The notes under the pieces are model-generated. The model had not been told where the DNA came from. It ran no database searches and saw nothing but the letters and a program-made list of their open reading frames with translations. Shown here piece after piece: positions 6,225 to 9,348 of a DNA stretch of 9,348 bases. The translations under genes and the position numbers were made by a program. Origin of the DNA: Bacteroidales bacterium (GTDB lineage Bacteria > Bacteroidota > Bacteroidia > Bacteroidales > UBA7960); contig SKTQ01000184.1 of the NCBI GenBank assembly GCA_007122505.1, positions 1 to 9,348 of the forward strand. Direction: 5' to 3'. The number at the start of each line of letters is the position of its first letter. Position 1 is the first letter of the stretch.

Positions 6225-7565
6225 ATGCATTATGATGAACGAATAAGGCGGACGGCCGTGCTCGGCGCTGCCGGTAAAATGGGATCGGGGATATTGCTGC
6301 TGGCCGCCGCAGAAATGGCAGACATATCTCTGAAACCGGAAAACAAAGACAAAGTGTATGAGTTGCACGCCATCGACATTTCTCCAGAGGGATTAAGGGG
6401 GCTCTATCATTATTTGAAAACCCAATTGCTACGCATCGCTGAGAAAAAGGCTGTATCGCTCAGGGAGGTTTATAAAGACAGCAAAGAATTAGTTGAAAAC
6501 GAGGACATTATCAACCGTTACGTGGATGATGCCATGCGGCTGATACATTTTAGCACCCGAACTGAATCGGCTTACAACGCCCACGTAATTTTTGAAGCCG
6601 CCGTGGAAGAAGTGAACCTGAAAGTGGATTTGCTGCGTCAGATCCGCGATCATTCTGAGCAAATCCCATGGTTTCTTACCAATACATCTTCCATTCCCAT
6701 TGCTGAATTAAATGAAAAAGCAGGGCTCGGAGGCAATATCATCGGGTTTCACTTCTACAATCCCCCGGCGGTTCAGCGCATTGTAGAGTTTGTGGCACCC
6801 GGGGATACCAACCCTGACCTGAAAAGTTTTTCCCTGGAACTGGCCAAAAAAATGAAAAAGGTCATAGTTCCTGCCAATGATTTTGCGGGGTTTATCGGCA
6901 ACGGATATTTGATGCGTGACATCCTTTACGGTATCAGCCTGGTTCACCGGTTGAAGGCTGAGCTGGGATTTGCCCAGGCTGTATATGTTGTGAACCGTGT
7001 GAGTCGCGACTTTTTGCTGCGCCCGATGGGTATTTTTCAGTTGATGGACTATGTAGGCATTGATGTATGCCAGAAGATCATGGCCGTAATGTCGGCAAGG
7101 CTGAATAAACCCGAACTGTACAGTGAGCTGATCGATCTGTTGATCAGCCTCGGTGTAAAAGGAGGACAACATCCGGACGGTTCTCAAAAACCCGGTATTC
7201 TTTACTACGAAAAAGGAAGGGAGACCGCCATTTTTGACACGGACCGGCAGCAATATGTAAGTATTGATGATGTGAAAGAAAATGCCGATGCATTTATTGG
7301 CCCGCTTCCGGAAAACCATCAGCCATGGAAACAGGTGATCAGAAATCGCGACCGCGATGCATGGTTAAATGACTATTTTTCCACCATGCAAAAAATGGAT
7401 ACGCAGGGCGCTGTCCTTGCCCGTCATTATCTCAAAAAAATGAAAGATATCGGTCTTGAACTGGTGCACGACGGGATTGCGCAAAAACCGGAAGATGTGA
7501 ACACGGTTATGATCACCGGCTTTTACCACGCTTACGGACTGATCAATGACTTCATCCAACAATAA
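6225..7565 (+). CDS. 3-hydroxyacyl-CoA dehydrogenase, stand-alone, with two C-terminal domains
   Basis: A 446-residue NAD-dependent enzyme oxidising 3-hydroxyacyl-CoA to 3-ketoacyl-CoA, the third beta-oxidation step. The Rossmann motif is LGAAGKMGSG (13-22), and D51 ends the second strand, as expected for NAD. Catalytic residues match the family: S155/S156 in NTSS, H176 and E188 twelve residues apart (H176-FYNP through VEF), and N226 in GFIGN. The first C-terminal domain shows RPMGIFQLMDYVGIDV (266-281). The remaining part to 446 ends with GIAQKPEDVNTVMITGFYHAYG (418-439), which resembles the second helical repeat of FadB/FadJ. The protein is therefore about 150 residues longer than short-chain enzymes (about 280-310) and looks like the dehydrogenase half of FadB. 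About twelve extra residues precede the second strand (near 32-46). The ATG at 6225 lacks a Shine-Dalgarno site. Substrate length is not predictable. Confidence 0.9.
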   Translation: MHYDERIRRTAVLGAAGKMGSGILLLAAAEMADISLKPENKDKVYELHAIDISPEGLRGLYHYLKTQLLRIAEKKAVSLREVYKDSKELVENEDIINRYVDDAMRLIHFSTRTESAYNAHVIFEAAVEEVNLKVDLLRQIRDHSEQIPWFLTNTSSIPIAELNEKAGLGGNIIGFHFYNPPAVQRIVEFVAPGDTNPDLKSFSLELAKKMKKVIVPANDFAGFIGNGYLMRDILYGISLVHRLKAELGFAQAVYVVNRVSRDFLLRPMGIFQLMDYVGIDVCQKIMAVMSARLNKPELYSELIDLLISLGVKGGQHPDGSQKPGILYYEKGRETAIFDTDRQQYVSIDDVKENADAFIGPLPENHQPWKQVIRNRDRDAWLNDYFSTMQKMDTQGAVLARHYLKKMKDIGLELVHDGIAQKPEDVNTVMITGFYHAYGLINDFIQQ

Positions 7566-7569
7566 TTAA

Positions 7570-7626
7570 TTTTTGATTTTCTGCACTATAGGTTGTTTCA
7601 TCATCAATAATTGAACCTATCAAAAA
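7570..7626 (+). other. Interrupted inverted repeat before the thiolase gene
   Basis: The right arm AACCTATCAAAAA (7614-7626) pairs with TTTTTGAT (7570-7577) and AGGTT (7590-7594), which are separated by a 12-nt insert. Equally, ATAGGTT (7588-7594) pairs with AACCTAT (7614-7620) around a 19-nt loop. As RNA this could be a bulged hairpin 9 nt before the thiolase start. It lacks the GC-rich stem and T-run of a classic terminator, so a role in processing or translation is only a guess. Confidence 0.35.
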
Positions 7627-7635
7627 CACAAAAGC

Positions 7636-8871
7636 ATGAGACGAAAAATATATATGACTGCCGGTTACAATACGGTTTCTTTTGGTTCAGGCCGTAAGGA
7701 GTTCAATCCGAAAAAGCCCATGCCGGGCATTGAGCATTATTTGGCGGAGGCCGGGCGTGGAACACTGGACTTATTGGGTGGTGCCCGCCATGTGGATGAA
7801 AGCGTTGCAGGCAACTTTATGGCTTCCAGATTTGTCAAACAGGCACACCTGGGTGCTTTCATGCCCTATGTGGATGAGGGATTGCGCCATAAGCCGGCTC
7901 ATCGTGTGGAAGGAGCCTGCGCAACGGGAGGGTTAGCATTGTTATCAGGTATCCGGTCGGTGCTGGCTGAAACCGCAGATGTGGTATTGAGTCTTGGTGT
8001 AGAGGTACAAAACTCGGTAAAAGCCATTTACGGTGCTGATATCCTGGCGGGTGCAGGCTGGTTTCGCGACAGAAAAGACGGCCATGCCTATTTTTTTCCC
8101 GGCAACTTCAGCGACCGTGCCGGTGCATATTTTGATAAATACGGCAGGGAAAAAACAAGGCAGGCTTTTGCCCACTGGTTTAAAAATGCCATTGAGAATG
8201 CCAGGAAGTGTCCCACTGCGCAGGAATACCATAACACCCATGGAGACTTGATAAAACTGGCGCTAATGCCTCCAAATCCGGCTGTTTTCACCGACCACCT
8301 GAATGTGTTTGACTGCTCCAAGGTATCGGATGGTGCATCCGCGATTGCCATTGTTTCGGAAGAAGGTTTAAAACGTACCGGTATTCCTGTTTCAGAGGCT
8401 GTTGAGGTGAAAGGCTGGGCGCTCTGTGTGGACAATATCACGGAGAAACCTGCCGATCCAACCCGATTGGTCACGGTGGCCAAAGCTGCGAAACAGGCAT
8501 TAGAGATGGCCGGTATCGACATCAATCAGCTGGCGACCATTGAGCTTCATGACTGTTTTACCATTGCCGGTGTGTTGATTATGGAGGCTTTGGGATTTGC
8601 AAAGCCCGGAGAAGGACCGGATCTGATCATCAATGGCGACACTGCTGCGAATGGCGCCATTCCGGTGAATACGACAGGTGGTTTGATCGGCTGGGGTCAT
8701 CCCACAGGTGCTACCGGTGTGCACCAGGCAGTTACGCTTTGGGAGCAGCTCACAGGGAAAGCCGGTGAAGCCCAGATCACCATCCCGGACGAAAAACCCT
8801 ACGGCCTCTCCATCAATATGGGCGGCGACGACAAAACCGTGGTTGCAATTGTGGTAAAGAAAACCGAATGA
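7636..8871 (+). CDS. Thiolase, SCP2 type (3-ketoacyl-CoA thiolase / acetyl-CoA acyltransferase)
   Basis: A 411-residue thiolase that would cleave 3-ketoacyl-CoA with CoA to acetyl-CoA and a shortened acyl-CoA, or run backwards as a condensing enzyme. The nucleophilic cysteine is C95 in EGACATGG. The second active-site motif is HDCF (305-308) instead of the NEAF of classical thiolases, and GHPTGATG (354-361) supplies H355. The usual C-terminal CxG motif is replaced by MGGDDK (395-400). This combination marks the sterol carrier protein 2 (SCP2) thiolase group, in which C307 of HDCF takes over the acid/base role (known for that group). There is no SCP2 lipid-binding domain at the C-terminus. All catalytic residues are kept, so it is not one of the degenerate thiolase-like aldolases. 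The ATG at 7636 suits the family start; a second in-frame ATG at 7654 would cut into the first strand. It ends the operon, 70 nt after the dehydrogenase gene. Confidence 0.92.
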   Translation: MRRKIYMTAGYNTVSFGSGRKEFNPKKPMPGIEHYLAEAGRGTLDLLGGARHVDESVAGNFMASRFVKQAHLGAFMPYVDEGLRHKPAHRVEGACATGGLALLSGIRSVLAETADVVLSLGVEVQNSVKAIYGADILAGAGWFRDRKDGHAYFFPGNFSDRAGAYFDKYGREKTRQAFAHWFKNAIENARKCPTAQEYHNTHGDLIKLALMPPNPAVFTDHLNVFDCSKVSDGASAIAIVSEEGLKRTGIPVSEAVEVKGWALCVDNITEKPADPTRLVTVAKAAKQALEMAGIDINQLATIELHDCFTIAGVLIMEALGFAKPGEGPDLIINGDTAANGAIPVNTTGGLIGWGHPTGATGVHQAVTLWEQLTGKAGEAQITIPDEKPYGLSINMGGDDKTVVAIVVKKTE

Positions 8872-8890
8872 TAGCTATTTGGGTTAATAC

Positions 8891-8923
8891 GCAGGCACTC
8901 CGGGTATTCTTATAAGTGCTTGC
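8891..8923. terminator. Possible terminator hairpin between thiolase gene and tsaE
   Basis: GCAGGCACT (8891-8899) and AGTGCTTGC (8915-8923) form a 9-bp stem with one G-T pair and a 15-nt loop. It is placed between two convergent genes and could serve both. It is not followed by a T-run on either strand, and the loop is long, so the call is tentative. Confidence 0.35.
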
Positions 8924-8945
8924 ATAAAGGCCGGCAGAAACAAGA

Positions 8946-9348
8946 TCAGAAGCTGATGGTACGCCTGCCACCGGCTTCTTCAATATTTACCGTTACCGCA
9001 TCGGGAGGCAGCAAAGAGCTGATTTTCTCGGGCCATTCAATCAGGCAATAACTGCCTGAATAAAGATAGTCTTCATAGCCCATGTCATATGCCTCTCCGG
9101 GGGTTTTTATCCTGTAAAAATCGAAGTGATATATATCTTCATTTTGTTTATTGACATAATGATTGACAATGGGAAAACTGGGGCTGTTGACCAGGTCTTC
9201 CACACCCAGCTCGCGGCAAATGGTTTTGATAAATGTGGTTTTTCCGGACCCCATGGGGCCCTGAAATGCAAAAACCCGTTTACCGGGAAAAGATTCGATG
9301 AGCTGCCGGGCTACACCAGGCAGTTCATCGATGTTCTGCACGGAAATG
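8946..9348 (-). CDS. tsaE: tRNA threonylcarbamoyladenosine biosynthesis ATPase TsaE (N-terminus cut by window)
   Basis: TsaE is the ATPase that works with TsaB and TsaD to make the t6A modification at position 37 of ANN-decoding tRNAs in the cytoplasm. The P-loop GPMGSGKTT is clear, followed by NSPSFPIVNHY, YHFDFYRI with the conserved Asp, GYEDYL, and IEWPEKI with the conserved Glu and Trp. The C-terminus ends normally at 8946. A GTG at 9341 could start a 131-residue protein, but the reading frame stays open to the window edge (9348). The usual family length of about 140-150 suggests the true start lies a few codons outside. I therefore mark it as partial. It converges on the beta-oxidation operon and is functionally unrelated to it. 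Confidence 0.94.
   Translation of the reverse strand, partial: ISVQNIDELPGVARQLIESFPGKRVFAFQGPMGSGKTTFIKTICRELGVEDLVNSPSFPIVNHYVNKQNEDIYHFDFYRIKTPGEAYDMGYEDYLYSGSYCLIEWPEKISSLLPPDAVTVNIEEAGGRRTISF

Noticed and set aside
6708..7319. Minus-strand ORF of 203 residues opposite the 3-hydroxyacyl-CoA dehydrogenase
   Set aside because: Antisense shadow of a gene with intact catalytic residues; no motif or promoter supports it.

Overview
The window looks like chromosomal DNA of a bacterium of the phylum Bacteroidota. Three things support this. None of the seven genes whose start lies inside the window has a Shine-Dalgarno sequence; the starts are preceded by A-rich or G-poor leaders. Sequences matching the Bacteroidota -7 promoter element TAnnTTTG stand before trxB and before the acyl-CoA dehydrogenase gene. 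The gene content (a DUF2851 protein, a lipoprotein serpin, unusual intergenic 7- and 8-base repeats) also fits. The species cannot be told from the sequence alone.

Layout. Positions 40-1329 (+) encode a DUF2851 protein of unknown function. It converges, with a 23-nt gap, on trxB (thioredoxin reductase) at 1353-2291 (-). A 407-nt gene-free stretch follows, holding the trxB promoter, an orphan-looking promoter-like site on the plus strand, and two arrays of degenerate short repeats. Next is a serpin (serine protease inhibitor of eukaryotic type) with a lipoprotein signal peptide at 2699-3931 (+). A second copy of the same pair of repeat arrays lies just after the serpin, so the gene is bracketed by matching repeats.

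Positions 4201-8871 (+) hold four enzymes of one fatty acid beta-oxidation turn, in reaction order: acyl-CoA dehydrogenase, enoyl-CoA hydratase, 3-hydroxyacyl-CoA dehydrogenase and an SCP2-type thiolase. The gaps between them are 65, 42 and 70 nt, and one promoter candidate stands in front, so they probably form an operon. The set could degrade acyl-CoAs or, run backwards, make butyryl-CoA. No electron-transfer flavoprotein, acyl-CoA ligase or butyrate-forming enzyme lies in the window to decide the direction. The right edge holds the convergent gene tsaE (tRNA t6A synthesis ATPase), cut at its N-terminus by the window end.

Most of the window is ordinary metabolism. The points worth a second look are the repeat arrays around the serpin, its antithrombin-like reactive loop, the SCP2-type thiolase and the FadB-like but stand-alone dehydrogenase in the beta-oxidation cluster, and the possible nuclease-like core plus cysteine cluster of the DUF2851 protein. 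I found no clear sign of a wholly new multi-gene system.
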